From Amyelois transitella (Eukaryota; Arthropoda; Insecta; Lepidoptera; Pyralidae), in assembly GCF_032362555.1 (NCBI RefSeq), contig NC_083510.1:3251501-3315500 (forward strand): DNA of 64,000 nt, read 5' to 3'. The translations under genes and the position numbers were made by a program. This document shows positions 46,001-57,766 of the stretch, in pieces. Within the stretch, counting starts at the first letter, position 1, and every line of letters begins with the position of its first letter. Below the pieces are notes generated by a model, which was given only the letters and a program-made list of their open reading frames with translations, ran no database searches and was not told the origin of the DNA.

Positions 46001-46039
46001 ACAAATAAAAGCATATAAAAGCATGATGCTTTTATTTGT
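46001..46039. repeat. 14-bp inverted repeat
   Basis: acaaataaaagcat and its exact reverse complement, separated by 11 bases. Confidence 0.8.
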
Positions 46040-47094
46040 AGTATTGCAATGCTTGTATTAATAATATATTCCGCCTTTACTATATTGGAAGAGTTCTGTT
46101 TATTTATATACAGTTGTATGTTGCTGATATAAGTATAATGAAAACAAACGATTTAGTAATGTTAATAAACCTATTCGTATTGACCTAAATTCCTATTTTA
46201 CAATTGTATAGAAAACAGTTTGGCACTATACAATTTTTTTTTTCATTCAATTATCATTTATTTCTTACGTAAGTTAACCATAGAGTAAAATACAGAAGTT
46301 GTATAAATACTAATCATATTCTTTATGTTTTTCGGGTTGATTTCATATTTTGCATTATCTATGAATAAGAGTTACCATAAATTCCATTTGTTAATTATAA
46401 TAAAAAAAAAATTGACAGATCGGAACATTTCCAGTGTTTCAAAAATTTTGAAAACTTATTTTTGTAAATATTTTATATATTTTTAAGAACATTGACAATC
46501 AAAAATATTGTTACATTAATTAAATACACATACCTACATAAAACACGGAGCGGTCAATACACAATTTTCAAAAAAAAAAAATATTCTTGTATATGTATAA
46601 GCATTAATAATAATAAAATTATTTATTAACTTTTTATATCGTCAAAATAATTCGAGTTTGATACAAAAAGAAGTCTACAGTGACTTGTTTTTGTAAAAAA
46701 ACTTCACAAACCAAACTTTTGTTACGAATACTATCAAATAAATCAAAAATAATATAATAATAATAATGTACCTATATAGTCTTAGATATCCCAGATTCTA
46801 TAGTTGGGTATACCGAGCTTTTTGTATTGATACAACAAAAAAAGATGTACCTTAATAAGAAGTAAGTTCACATTGCGTCCGTCTCCGTGATATAGAAAAA
46901 TTTATAACTTTTTTCTATTTAAAAAAAAATTCAATTTATAAAAAATATTAACAAATAAATTATACTTAAAATTTAAAAATAAGTGATTTTTAACGTATGC
47001 AATTAACATATATATAAAAATCACAAAATGAAATTTATTAACATATATCACAAAATCAAGTTTATAAGTCCCTAGTTGAATTAACGCTGCGTAT

Positions 47095-50000
47095 TTACGA
47101 AAGTGCCTTCTGTTTGTTTATAAGGGCGTTGAGCAGTTTGATCCTGGCTTTGACCGCCTTGTACCGAAGATACTCATCTTCGTGACTCTTCTTGTCGTCA
47201 CGCTGCGCCTTTCTGCTGTTCTGCAGCTCGAAGCTGACCTCGTACTCTTTGATGCTGCGGCGGAGCACCTGGAAGGTGATGAGGAAGGTTGTGTATCAAT
47301 TAATAATTGATCATCTGTTTTTGCATCTGAAAAACTGGTCCGAAAATCTTTTTTGTTTTGGCTTTAGTCCCAGTTACATCATCACATCTCTGGAATGGAT
47401 CGGAGCCGAGCCCGGGGTGCGCACTTTGATCATCATCCTGGATTTTGTAAGTTAGTAATACGAAGCGACTGCCGGCAGACCTTTGCAACCATTGCAGGTA
47501 TATATAAATATTCTGTCCTTTTTCTTAGACGGAAAAGGCAGAAGCTACATGTTTCCACTTGCCAGGATCGCTGCATACTTGTATCCAGAAGATGTAACCA
47601 GAAATAACACCAGAAAGAAGAAGACAAATTTGTACCATTCGTACAAAAAATTATAAACAATCTCCACTTACACATTTCTGCAATTTAGCCTCATTCAAAG
47701 CCTTATGTAGATCCTCCACGCCTAGGTAATGGAGTCCTTCGTTAGTTGGGGCTTCCTCACTGGTAGCTGAGTGAGCTGATGATGTCGACGAAGGTGGCTC
47801 TTCATTTGGTCCACCGCCTTCTTGACGAGGCGGTGACAATGGCATGTGAATAACGGTCTCTCCTGTGTCCTGAAGAATCAAATCAATATTAAAATTCATC
47901 AATATGGAACATTTCGAACATGTTGCAACATTGGTTGATGTCGAATAAATAAAGTTTAATGCCGCTTACAAAGAGACGTGATTTTAAAAGCTAATCATAA
48001 TCAAAAACATCTGAATTTTTTATCTAAATTGTGTACCAATAACTTGGAGCGAAGACATATTTTTTGTTTGTTACGAGATAACTTTCGAACCATCGGCCTA
48101 ATTTTGACTTAGTTCGCGGCAAATGACTGATAAATATGAGAGACATAAGATTTGAATCTCACCTGAGAGGAATCTGATGGTTTTTCTTGAGAGTCGCTCG
48201 AGCTATCCACACTGGAGTTAAAGTGCATAGCTTCATGCTCGTGAATGGTAGCCAGTTCACCGTTTGTACTCCCAATTAACTAAAATATTTATCACCATAT
48301 ATATTAACTTATTTATGAAACATTTAATTAAAGGTGTAATAATGTAGCTTTTTCGGTGCATTTTAGAATAGGACCACTCCATCTCTTTCCAATGGATGAA
48401 GTGAAAGGAGACTTAAGGAATAGGAAAATTCTATACTGCAACATTTACCATGGTCTAGTATTATAAGGTTATTTTTTTTAGAAAGGTTTCCCTGGAAAGG
48501 TTTCGAAAGGCAGATTGAATATGCTTCGTGTAAAAACCTTATTTGCCCAAGGATTATGGTTTACAGGCGCACCCCGGGCTCCTCTCTAGAGAGGTGAGGA
48601 TGTAACTGGGATTAACGCCAGGAGGAAGAGTTTGTAGTGCATAGCATATTTAAACAAATTCAACATAGATTTGTAAAATATTAGCAGCAAGCGTTTGTAT
48701 AAATATTTCAGAAATATAGAAATGAGATAAGTTTATAAAAAGCACTGAACACTCTATAGATATATCCTTACTGGATCGGGCTTGTATACAGCGAGGCATC
48801 GTTTGAGATTTCGGTATCGATTGTAAAGTTGTTTGACAGCGGCTCTCTCCGCAGAATGCGCCGGCGGCCTCCCTCTAGCCGCCTCCAGCCGAAGCAAGGC
48901 TTTCTGCATACAAGTCTTCTCCAGCGCCAATTGTGTCACCGTCCAGTTTGATTCCGTTGTGATTGAACAACCTGTCGCCTGACGACAACTTTCCAACCAC
49001 TGCGAAATACAAAAGTATTCAAACAGCAGCCTGTAACATCTGATATATGGTAGCTCATACAATTACAAAGCTTCATAATGACTGGTAAATACATACGTTT
49101 ATGACTTGCTTATGAGGAGTTTCTTATTACACCTAAGCATGAAAGCTTGGTGGCTAACACTGGAATTATCGACGACCTTAGCAAAAACAAAATAATTAAG
49201 TAAAATCTTGATTATTTGGATGACTTGATTTATGTCAAAGAGAAAGGCTCTTCTTTGCATTCGACGGGGTTTGCATACCTCTTCAATGTTCCGTATGACA
49301 TCAACCGTAGGCTTGTCGCTTTTCAATATTATGTCCAGTTTTTCATCCCTCTGCTTTTGTTGCTTGGCGGCTTGTACTTTCAACGCGTATTCAAGTGGAT
49401 CAATTTTGATACAACGTTTTTCAGCGTGCAATTTTCGAAGACTTTCGTACATTCGTGTCAAATGGAAATCGGTGATACGGTCATTGGGAGTAATGGCACA
49501 ACCATTCTTGGCTTCATAGTCGCTTTCATACTTGGAGATACTCCTCTTGAGGACACTGATCTGTAAGTAACATTTGTTTTTGTAAGTAATAAAAATTACA
49601 TACTTACTTCTTTGTATCACACTTGTCCTACTGTCTTTGTAAATTAGATTGGACAACATGATTCGTTTAAAAATTATAATGGCGGGTTACCCTAATTCAG
49701 TTTTTTTTTGACATCAACGTTTCTCTGCTTTCACATTAATTGCAATCTTAATCTCTCTCGTATCTTATACTTAAAGCTTTGGAGCCCTATATCCACCTGA
49801 CGGAATGTGAAGAAAGAATTGTCGTCTTACTTAGGAAGATAAGTAACATACCTTCTTCTGGATCTTATTGAGTCTCGTCTCCGGACAGGGCTGGTCCCTT
49901 CGTGGCTGATGTCTTGGGGCGACGCTTCGTTCGTCGCGTCGCACGCGTTCCACGGCTTCTGTCTCAACGCTCTCGGTACTACAGGTGCTAGTCACGAGGT

Positions 50001-51164
50001 TGACTTGGCATTGGAGAGCTCCGGCGTCTAACGTCTCTGGCTCATCTGATACTGCATCCATAAAAGAAATAAGGTGCTATATTTTTGAAAGTAAATGAAT
50101 GTGAGTCGTGTGGTACTCGACTCTTGATAATACAAACACTACATCTAATGGATGGATGGATGGATTCCTTTATGAGTCAAAATAGTGGTTATAATTGGAC
50201 CCCTGACTCCTCCGCGAATGAATGCAACCGGGACAAACCCCAGGATGATATATTTATCAACTATTCTTCAACATATAGAGTAGCTTATAATAAAAATAGT
50301 ATATTTGGTAACGCGAAATAAATCTAGAAAACGGCTTAAATCGAGAAAGTCTTAACGGTGCCTATGCAAAAGTTATAGCAATATTGTTATCCTCTGCGTC
50401 TAGTTTGTCCAGCTGAAAGGTATAAATACTCATACTCACATTGTGTTTTCTGTACAGCATATTCAAAATTTGGCGGTGTGATGCATCTTGTTTCATCTGT
50501 GGCGGAACAGTCGTTCTCTTTGGGATGCTTTGTTATCCTGGCGGGGGCGCGGCGACGTTTGCCGCCATATTGGGGGCGGCGAGCGCGGGAAAGGCGTTCG
50601 GCACGACGCTCCGACTAAAAACGTTCAATATTTTATAAATTCTTGACGTTCCATCCTTATTTGGTTTTTGTATCCTGCTATGATTATCAATTTCACTGAA
50701 TAAAAAAATGTTTGGTCTGCACAATGTCAGAACTCAGGGAAATATAATCTGGCATAGGCAGATAAATGCATCGTTTTTCTCCACACTGTTCGGTTCACAT
50801 TTTCCTTCATTGATGGACTGAATAGTGAAATAGTCCCCAATTTTCCCTAATTGCCTGTACCTGATTATTTAAAACACAACTAGGTTAGCTAGGTACCTAC
50901 CTCAAGTCGGTTATAGTCGTGAAGCGGCGGGGGCGGTGGTGGAGGCGGCGGTCTCTCTTCACTATGCGGTCTTCTCTCCTTCCTCTCATGCGTGCAGCCG
51001 GAGTCACGGCGCTCGCGCCGCTTGCGGGCCTCTCGCTCACACTCGGGGGCCGCCATATCTTCGTTCTCCCTCACCCGCGGCTCGTCGCCCTCGCAGCACT
51101 GCCACCCGAGCCCAGTTATTACAAGCCGCTGCTCGATCGGGCACTCTCTTTCGTGCCCGTAACC
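47095..51164 (-). CDS. FAM13-family protein, C-terminal part
   Basis: Eight exons on the minus strand: 50901-51164, 50440-50614, 49852-50051, 49279-49560, 48772-48999, 48163-48279, 47672-47869, 47095-47268; 545 residues, all junctions GT-AG and in frame. Three conserved FAM13 coiled-coil modules are seen. Module one: LKRSISKYESDYEAKNG with LTRMYESLRKL. Module two: LALEKTCMQKALLRLEAARG, RPPAHSAER, VKQLYNRYRNLKRCL. Module three: LRRSIKEYEVSFELQNSRK with DEYLRYKAVKARIKLLNALI. The first exon given has a proline run (nine P) and begins at a weak 3' splice site after an in-frame stop, so the true 5' end and any RhoGAP domain are further right or absent. Vertebrate FAM13A is a cytosolic scaffold linked to Wnt and insulin signalling; the insect role is unknown to me. 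Poly-A signal about 55 bases after the stop. Confidence 0.85.
47355..47503. repeat. Family B repeat
   Basis: Same orientation as 27776-27933: ggctttagtcccagttacat, gagcccggggtgcgc, acgaagcgactgcc, cctttgcaaccattgcaggt. In the last intron of the FAM13-like gene. Confidence 0.75.
47536..47590 (-). repeat. Family C fragment
   Basis: Reverse complement of the family C block: aggcagaagctacatgtttc, cacttgccaggatcgctgca. Confidence 0.6.
48363..48424 (+). repeat. Family A fragment, 5' part
   Basis: aataggaccactccatctct and aatggatgaagtgaaaggag only. Confidence 0.65.
48480..48630. repeat. Family B repeat
   Basis: Opposite orientation to 27776-27933: cttcgtgtaaaaacct, caggcgcaccccgggctcct, gtgaggatgtaactgggatt, aacgccaggaggaagag. 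In an intron of the FAM13-like gene. Confidence 0.75.
50185..50245. repeat. Family B fragment
   Basis: Only ggacccctgactcctccgcg and aatgcaaccgggacaaaccc remain. In an intron of the FAM13-like gene. Confidence 0.5.
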
Positions 51165-51979
51165 CTAACATGTCAGTCATGTGGTGTTAGTGCTGTAAGT
51201 CTTTGTAAGAGTTGGTGGGTCGTGGGTTAACACCGACTTAAATATTCGCTGGACTGACTCATTTTTTATTGTTTGATCATGTTTGAATAAAATGTTACGT
51301 CTATCCCACTAGACCCATTGAGTTGTCCAAATGTGGAACACGTGCGACGATTTTGTCTCAGAAATAACACTACGACTTTTACGACAGCCATAATAAGAAC
51401 TTTTATGAGCTGATATTGCGTGCGCGATATATGATTGCGTGTTATGTATCAAAGTTATGGGAATTTGTAATTTTTACCTAATAACTAGACATTACACAGA
51501 AACAAGTTTAAATTATGAACTTATACAAATTCTAAGTCGTCTTCTTCACGGGTGATCTACATTGGCCGACAAAACATCACTTTTTTTTAAACAAATTCTG
51601 TCCAGGCTAGCGAATATAAATAGATGTCAGTGTGGGTAAGCTCTGTGTTTGCAGTCTATGAAGTTGTGAATGGGTAGGGTGTTGAATGGACTGGTGTAAT
51701 ATTGTAGACATTAGTAGGTACGTAACACAGTCAGTCTAATAACTGTACGTGTAAGTTTTCATACAACGTAGTAACGTTTCAAATGATACAATGAATGTTG
51801 ATAAATTTTCTCAATATAGAGATATCACTTTCAATTTTTATTTGATTGTTGCAGTAAAGTTGATTGTATAAAAAACTTAGAAGACACTAGAAAAGAGGTA
51901 AATTTGTTTTTCTCTATAAAAATCACACACATGATTTTCTTTCTTTGGCAAAATTTTCAAGCAATCTTATGTACGTATG

Positions 51980-52035
51980 TTGAATTTAATTTTGGAAATT
52001 GATAGGTAGCTATCAATTTTCAAAATTAAATTCAA
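51980..52035. repeat. 26-bp near-perfect hairpin
   Basis: Left arm 51980-52005 and right arm 52010-52035 are reverse complements with one mismatch, around a gtag loop. The size is that of a short pre-miRNA-like stem or a snap-back repeat. Flanks do not extend the pairing. Confidence 0.85.
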
Positions 52036-53423
52036 ACCACATTGTATGAAAATTTACGCATGTGTACAGGATAGTTTTGAGTTTTGCACCTTAAAGCACC
52101 AGTCTAGCTATCTTCCTACGATAAGATGTAAATATTTTTATACCTAAAGCATTAGTACAAAAATCTACGATACGGTTCTGTTAATTACCTACGTTCCAAA
52201 AGAAAATCTACGGGAAAAGTTGTGGTTAAAAGAATATGTGCGCATGTGCATTTTTGTGTGCACACTTGAGATTTGTCCCTTTAGAATTAAAAATGCTTTA
52301 GTGATATTGAGTACAAAAATTCATAAAAACTTTTCCCGTATTTCGGTGTGGGTGTTATTCTGCGAAGCGGATATTAAAGCATTTCAATTTAAACTAAGTT
52401 TATTGAAACTACGTTAAGATAGGTAATGATATATGAAGCCCCGTCAAATTTCAAGAGTACCTGTTTCAATTCCAATTGTACCATGTTCACTTGAGGCTAA
52501 AAACTCTAGCCTTCAAACAAAATCCCCCAATTTCCAAAAGTTTTCGACCGTCAATGTGAGGATTCTGAAATTAAATCATTTTTCGAATGCAACGGAACTA
52601 CTGAAAATTATTTAGTCTATGGTTGCTTTAGTGATGTGAACAACTTGACTACGACTCTAGTTCCATCCAAAAAAGTGACTAGCCTAAATGCTAAAGTTAT
52701 TTAATCTGTTTTTATACTTACAATGCAATATCTTGCAGCGTCGACTATGGAATTTAAAATCCTGGAAATGTTGTCCCGACTACGGCTAGCCAGGTTAGCG
52801 GGGGGCTATTTTACAACCCCTACAAAAAACACAATTTAACCGGGCTTATTGCTTATCCTTTGATATAAAACAAAATGAAAGAAACAAAACGAAACGGCTG
52901 AGTGGTATCGGGCGCCGTTTTGGCGGGAATCTGTCACTAAACCTAGATTATTATTAAAGATATAGTCTACACAAAAGGTCTATTTAATGATGTCACTTCT
53001 CTGCGCCGTCATGTCCCAATCACGACACATATTGGTCTATAACACACGCAGTCTATAATAAATCGTATGATCACTTCACGGCTGCTTCAGAAAATGTGTT
53101 GATACAAGTCTGTAATTTAACATTGATGGATTGAAATTAGTGTTAGGAGCTTGTTAGCTCAAATCAGTGGCTTTTTATCGTGTCCATTTTTGAATCACTT
53201 TCACTATTTTTGTTATAGTTTTCAAAAACACGAGCAATTTCAATTATCGTCTATCATTTTGACGGTTGTTTGAACTGTCTTCGCTGAATAGTTCTGAACA
53301 AAGTTTGAGGTGAATTCTGCTGCTCTGAAACAAAAGAAAAATAATGTTTTTAGAATTCAGTCTTAAGCTACAGGGTATATAAGAGAAGGTTGTGTTTTGT
53401 GAGTGAAGACTAAATATTTAAAG

Positions 53424-53605
53424 GTGATTAGGCTTATAATCTTGGAATTCCTTTTGCAGGCGATGGGCTACCAACCAACCTGTCACTGTTTAAATTTGAA
53501 TTCCATCATGAAGCCACAGAGCTGAACGTAGCCTTGAAACTGTTGGTTCTGTCTACCCCGCAAGGGATATATACATGACTATATTTATGCATACATTGCA
53601 GTCTC
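53424..53605 (+). repeat. Family A repeat, 5' end missing
   Basis: Starts at ggtgattaggcttataatct; keeps gcgatgggctaccaacc, ctgtctaccccgcaaggg and a worn tail. Confidence 0.75.
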
Positions 53606-53783
53606 AACTATATTAATAGCACCCTCATTCTACATAAAGCTTGAGATTTTATGGAATCCAATAAAACCTAATACATTCCCACAGAAGCGTGGCCACTAGC
53701 AAAAGCTAGTCTATAATAATTATATCAGTTTAGGTACTTCAACAGCTTCGAAGTAATCAACGCAGCGGGGCCGTAATGTTGTA

Positions 53784-55104
53784 CTACTCTGTCAAGAAAG
53801 TAGCAGGAAAAGATCAATAATACACAAACTGTTTGTTATTCATCCAAATTTATTTTATCACCTTCAAAATATGCTCCTTTAGAAACGATACACTTACGCC
53901 AACGAATAATCCAATCATCAAAACATTTTTTAAACGCTGTTTCCGGAATTGAGGTCAGTTCTCGCCGCGAATTCTCTTTTATGTCTTCTACCGATTGAAA
54001 ACGGGTGCCACGAAGTGGTAATTTGAGTTTAGGAAAAAGAAAAAAGTCGGCTGGAGCCATATCTGGTGAATATGGTGGTTGCTCGATGGTATTTGTTGAG
54101 TGTTTGGTTAAAAATTCGTTCACAATGATGGCCTTGTGCGAAGGTGTATTATCATGGTGCAAAATCCAAGAATTTTCTTTCCACAAATCTGGCCTTTTTC
54201 GTCGGATTTGCTCTCTTAAACGCCGCATAACACTCAAATAATATTCCTTATTTACCGTTTGACCTTCCGGCAAGAATTTCGAGTGCACAACACCGCGATA
54301 GTCAAAGAAAACAGTCAACATGACTTTGACTTTTGAACGATTTTGGCGTGGTTTTTTCGGTTTCGGTTCAGTTGGAAGGCGCCACTCCGAAGCTTGTTGA
54401 CTAGTTTGCATGTCAAACTCGTAAACCCACGTCTCGTCACCAGTAACAATGCGTTTCATGAATGTTGGGTCGGAATTGACTCGTTCTAGCATGTCCTCAG
54501 CGACTCTCATGCGATTGAGTTTTTGAAAAAAATTCAGGTCTTTTGGGACTAGCCGAGCGGCAACATGTTTCATACCCAAATTATTAGTTAAAATGGTACG
54601 GATCGACTCGTGAGATACAGAAAGTTCGGTGGCTATCTCTCTCAAAGTTGAATGAGGATTTTCAGTCACTATTTCCTTCACTTTTGCGATGTTAACTTCA
54701 GTTGCAGACGTTGATGGCCTACCAGAGCGAGGCAAATCTTCCATCACATCTCGACCGCTTTTGAACGCTTTGTACCACTCATAAGCACGAGTTTTTGATA
54801 AAGTCGATTCACCGTAAGCCTTCTGTAACATTTTCAGTGACTCCGAACACGATATTCCATTGGCAATGCAAAATTTAAGACAAACTCTTTGTTCGATGTT
54901 TTTATCCATTATGAAATTAGCAATACACACTAGATATGATATAACTAAAAATAGCACTGTATTTAATGTAAACAACAGATGAAACTCAAACTCCGCGCCA
55001 AAATGGAAAACAGTTGTGCCAATCTAACAACAACAAAAAAAACAAAAATTTGAATTTGGAACCATAAATAAATAATCCATTCCCGATACTTTTCTGACTG
55101 AATG
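53784..55104 (-). mobile_element. Mariner transposon, complete, ~1.32 kb
   Basis: Size and intact transposase fit a full mariner. The ends carry imperfect inverted repeats: left ctgtcaagaaagtagcagga, right (reverse complement) cagtcagaaaagtatcggga, about 16 of 21 matching. TA dinucleotides lie at both outer edges (53782-53783 and 55105-55106), as expected for the mariner target site. Exact ends could be off by a few bases because of an indel. Confidence 0.85.
53836..54909 (-). CDS. Mariner transposase, apparently intact
   Basis: 357 residues from MDKNIEQ; the frame opens 22 codons earlier but that stretch is hydrophobic and lies in the 5' leader, so the inner Met is preferred. Order: N-terminal paired-type helix-turn-helix DNA-binding region (about 1-110, with the linker EDLPRSGRPST), LVPKDL at 120-125 in the place of the usual WVPHEL, then the DDE domain with GDETWVYEFD (Asp158), ILHHDNTPSH (Asp253) and SPDMAPADFFLFPKLK (Asp288). 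Spacing is D,D34D, the mariner class. No stop or frameshift. It cuts and pastes the element at TA sites in the nucleus. A young insertion is likely because the frame is open, but activity is not shown by sequence alone. Confidence 0.93.
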   Translation of the reverse strand: MDKNIEQRVCLKFCIANGISCSESLKMLQKAYGESTLSKTRAYEWYKAFKSGRDVMEDLPRSGRPSTSATEVNIAKVKEIVTENPHSTLREIATELSVSHESIRTILTNNLGMKHVAARLVPKDLNFFQKLNRMRVAEDMLERVNSDPTFMKRIVTGDETWVYEFDMQTSQQASEWRLPTEPKPKKPRQNRSKVKVMLTVFFDYRGVVHSKFLPEGQTVNKEYYLSVMRRLREQIRRKRPDLWKENSWILHHDNTPSHKAIIVNEFLTKHSTNTIEQPPYSPDMAPADFFLFPKLKLPLRGTRFQSVEDIKENSRRELTSIPETAFKKCFDDWIIRWRKCIVSKGAYFEGDKINLDE

Positions 55105-55210
55105 TATAAATGGTTACCACATTAATGTGTAGCCTTGAATCTTGAAAACTTGCCAAAAGATCCAACCAAGGCCGCTCTCAAAATGGATAGACATTCACTG
55201 TTGATTTTAA

Positions 55211-55362
55211 TACATACATAAAATCACGCCTCTCCCCCGGAGGGGTAGGCAGAGGCTACATCTTTCCACTTGCCACGATCTCTGCATAGTTCTTTCGCTT
55301 CATCCACTTTCATGCAAGCTCGGCGGTTTCACTTTTGACCTTTTGCCAGGATGTCCTTAATT
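55211..55362 (-). mobile_element. Family C: 5'-truncated non-LTR element with target duplication
   Basis: Minus-strand copy running from ggatgtcctggcaaaaggtc to the gtgattttatgtatgta tail. Flanked by tgttgattttaa (near 55200) and tgttgatttttaa (near 55367), an almost perfect target duplication. Confidence 0.78.
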
Positions 55363-55379
55363 TGATTGTTGATTTTTAA

Positions 55380-57170
55380 AACGCCGTATTTAAATATTTG
55401 TTGCTTATTCTACTTATTTATAAATAATTATGTAAATGATTTGTTGTAACAACAATATGTCACCAATAAACTTATCATTAAAAGGAATTACATGCGGCCA
55501 ATAAGGTTTATAATGGTGAAAAGATTATATTGGTCAATAAATATTCTTTATCATAAAGGACGTTAGGATTCTTCGTCTGTTATACAAATTAAACATTTGA
55601 AAAATGACAAAGAAATGTTTATTAAATACTGAACCAATCTTGAACTTCTTAAAACCCTATATGTTTTTTTTTTTTATGTTACTGCTGTACTTTTGTATGT
55701 TGAACATAACGACTGGCGATTGAGGCACGAAAATAATCCATGTTTTCATTTATCTTTTCCACTACGTTTTTTTTAAATTGCAAGTACACATATAATTAAA
55801 TGAAAAATTGATCGCAGAACTCACTTATAAACAAACTGGATTACGAAGTCATAAAACCGATACTATTAAAACATGTCAGGTTTCCAGTCGCGCGCTAGAA
55901 TAGCTAGATTAAGGTCATCCATAATAATTCCGTGCTAATACAACTGATACTGTTAATGCAAAAGTGTCTGTGTGTATTTGTTTTGTCATGTGGCATCTAT
56001 ACTTTATCGGCAACTAATACGGAAAATGTAAAATTATTTATTGAAAAACTTTAAATTTAACTATGTATTTCTACTAAAATCCGATATCAGTAAAAGACAC
56101 ATAGATATTAGACTAAACTAAGATATTTATGGAACGTTAAATGGTTTAAAAATTAAAAAAGAAACCCTTCATTTAAAATTTCAAAATGGAAAGTAAACTC
56201 TTTCAACAAAATGCAAAATATTGAAGAAATATTCGTTATCTAACAAATCGATCGTTAGAAAACTTATACACTTTATTGAATTAAAACTCACACTTGTAAC
56301 ACTAATATTATTGGAGCATTCTCATCCAAAATTGATGTCGAGTCGACCTTGGAGCGCACTTCAGAATATAAATGCGTAGAGGGTCTACGAGAACTGCGTA
56401 GCACTCCGAACTGCGTAGCAAGGGTTGGGTGCAATCTACGCAGTTGGCGGCTACGAGCTACGTACTACGACACTTTGTGTAACTTTTTCATTTGAGAAAT
56501 TTTATTTATTTACTTTTATAATAACAATATTATTAATTTTTATGAGAAAATGGAACTTTTACTTTAACGCTTTTCGGGGAAATTTTAATGAACTAATTAT
56601 TTGCCTTTTTACCTGCTATCCGCTTATACAGATCTTTTATCTACATTCACATATTGTAGATCTACTGCTTGAAATTCAAACATTGAAACTTTTATTTGTA
56701 TTTCCCGTGAAAACCACTGAACCGATTTCTTTAAAATTTTGCATACTTAAAGTGTGGAGTACGGAAAAGGACATAGATATAATTTTCAAAAGCAAAAGCT
56801 ATGATAAAGCTATAATATGAACACTTACACACCTAACCCAACCCTACCTTTTTACCATGTTATTCGTACGAATAAAATCGCAGTTATAAAGTACCTACAT
56901 AATAATAAAAGAAGGAATATCTAAATATTTCTGATGTGTACTCAGACAATGTGACCTAATTCAGTTTCAGGAGGCCTGGTCCTATTACAGAGCTTTTGTG
57001 GAAGCTCCTCGCGTAATTTATGAAAATGGATGTCATGTGAGGCCCAAATTAGATGTCCTAGATATGGGGACCCAGTTCAATTTAGATAATACTCTCCCTT
57101 CTAAACCTGAATAAAAAAGATGGGTGTGTGATATATTTACACACCTTTTATATAGACACATATAATATAG
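55380..57170. other. Non-coding AT-rich interval
   Basis: No supported gene. The 131-codon frame at 56425-56820 is AT-driven, with no domain. A short patch at 56370-56480 repeats ctgcgtagca and ctacg motifs in both orientations. Confidence 0.5.
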
Positions 57171-57171
57171 C

Positions 57172-57305
57172 CATGTGGTTGCCGGCACCAATAGAAATAA
57201 GAAAAGGACCACTATTTCTCTTTCCCATGGATGTAAAAGGCGACTAAGGTACTGGCTTATAAACTTGGGATCCTTCTATTAGGCGATGGGCTGGTAATCT
57301 GTCAG
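57172..57305 (+). repeat. Family A repeat, 5' half
   Basis: ccatgtggttgccggcacca, ttcccatggatgtaaaaggc, gcgatgggctggtaatctgt; stops before the 3' half. Confidence 0.75.
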
Positions 57306-57462
57306 CTTCACAATATAAGTTGTTGATAGCTGAAAGAATCAACTAATACCACAACAAAATGAATTATTGATCGGTATGGTTATAATGATTTGTTTCCAAT
57401 TCACGTAGGTTTATTTATTTACGATCGATGTACTAATGGGGCCTACTAATGGCCTTAGACTT

Positions 57463-57504
57463 GACAGTGTGACTTGACAGTGACTTGACAGACTTGACAG
57501 TTTA
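57463..57504. repeat. Short tandem repeat of tgacttgacag
   Basis: Four imperfect copies directly before the tRNA-derived SINE. Confidence 0.75.
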
Positions 57505-57506
57505 AC

Positions 57507-57766
57507 GGCCTCTGTGGCTCAGCGGTAGTACGCTTGTCTGTGACACCGGAGGTCCCGGGTTCGAATCCCGGTCAGGGCATGATGAGAAAAGAACTTTTTC
57601 TGATTGTCCTGGGTCTTGGATGTTTATCTATATAAGTATTTATTATAAAATATAGTATCGTTGAGTTAGTATCTCGTAACACAAGTTTCGAACTTACTTC
57701 GAGGCTAACTCAATCAGTGTAATTTGTCCCGTATATATTTATTTATTTATTTATTTATTTATTTAG
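57507..57766 (+). mobile_element. tRNA-derived SINE
   Basis: The first ~73 bases are a tRNA-like head with a clear A box (tggctcagcggt, 57515-57526) and B box (ggttcgaatcc, 57558-57568). A ~150-bp body follows (block atctcgtaacacaagtttcg) and a (TTTA)n tail ends it. Polymerase III transcription would start at the left. The head is not a functional tRNA: the anticodon arm does not fold well and the acceptor stem is incomplete. No clear target duplication. Confidence 0.88.

Larger units (their letters stand above)
38746..47094. other. Gene-poor AT-rich interval
   Basis: No coding exon found in more than 8 kb. It holds a family B copy (39421-39585), a composite repeat block (39798-40700), a microsatellite-bearing repeat (41990-42305), two short inverted repeats, and long AT-rich stretches. 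The far right end is the 3' UTR of the FAM13-like gene (poly-A signal, reverse of 47034-47039). Confidence 0.55.
51165..53783. other. Non-coding, upstream of recovered FAM13 exons
   Basis: No exon I can support. It holds a strong hairpin (51980-52035) and a worn family A copy (53424-53605). If the FAM13-like gene has more 5' exons this is intron. Confidence 0.5.

Noticed and set aside
50919..51230. Plus-strand frames of 84 and 103 codons in a GC-rich patch.
   Set aside because: Antisense to a FAM13 exon whose frame, splice sites and proline run are coherent.
54910..54975. Upstream Met extending the mariner transposase by 22 residues.
   Set aside because: The extension is hydrophobic, unlike any mariner N-terminus, and MDKNIEQ matches the usual start.
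56425..56820. 131-codon plus-strand frame rich in Phe, Leu, Ile.
   Set aside because: Expected by chance in AT-rich DNA; no transmembrane pattern that repeats, no start context and no homology I recognise.
57507..57579. A functional tRNA gene.
   Set aside because: A and B boxes are good but the anticodon arm and acceptor stem do not fold properly, and a SINE body with (TTTA)n tail follows directly.
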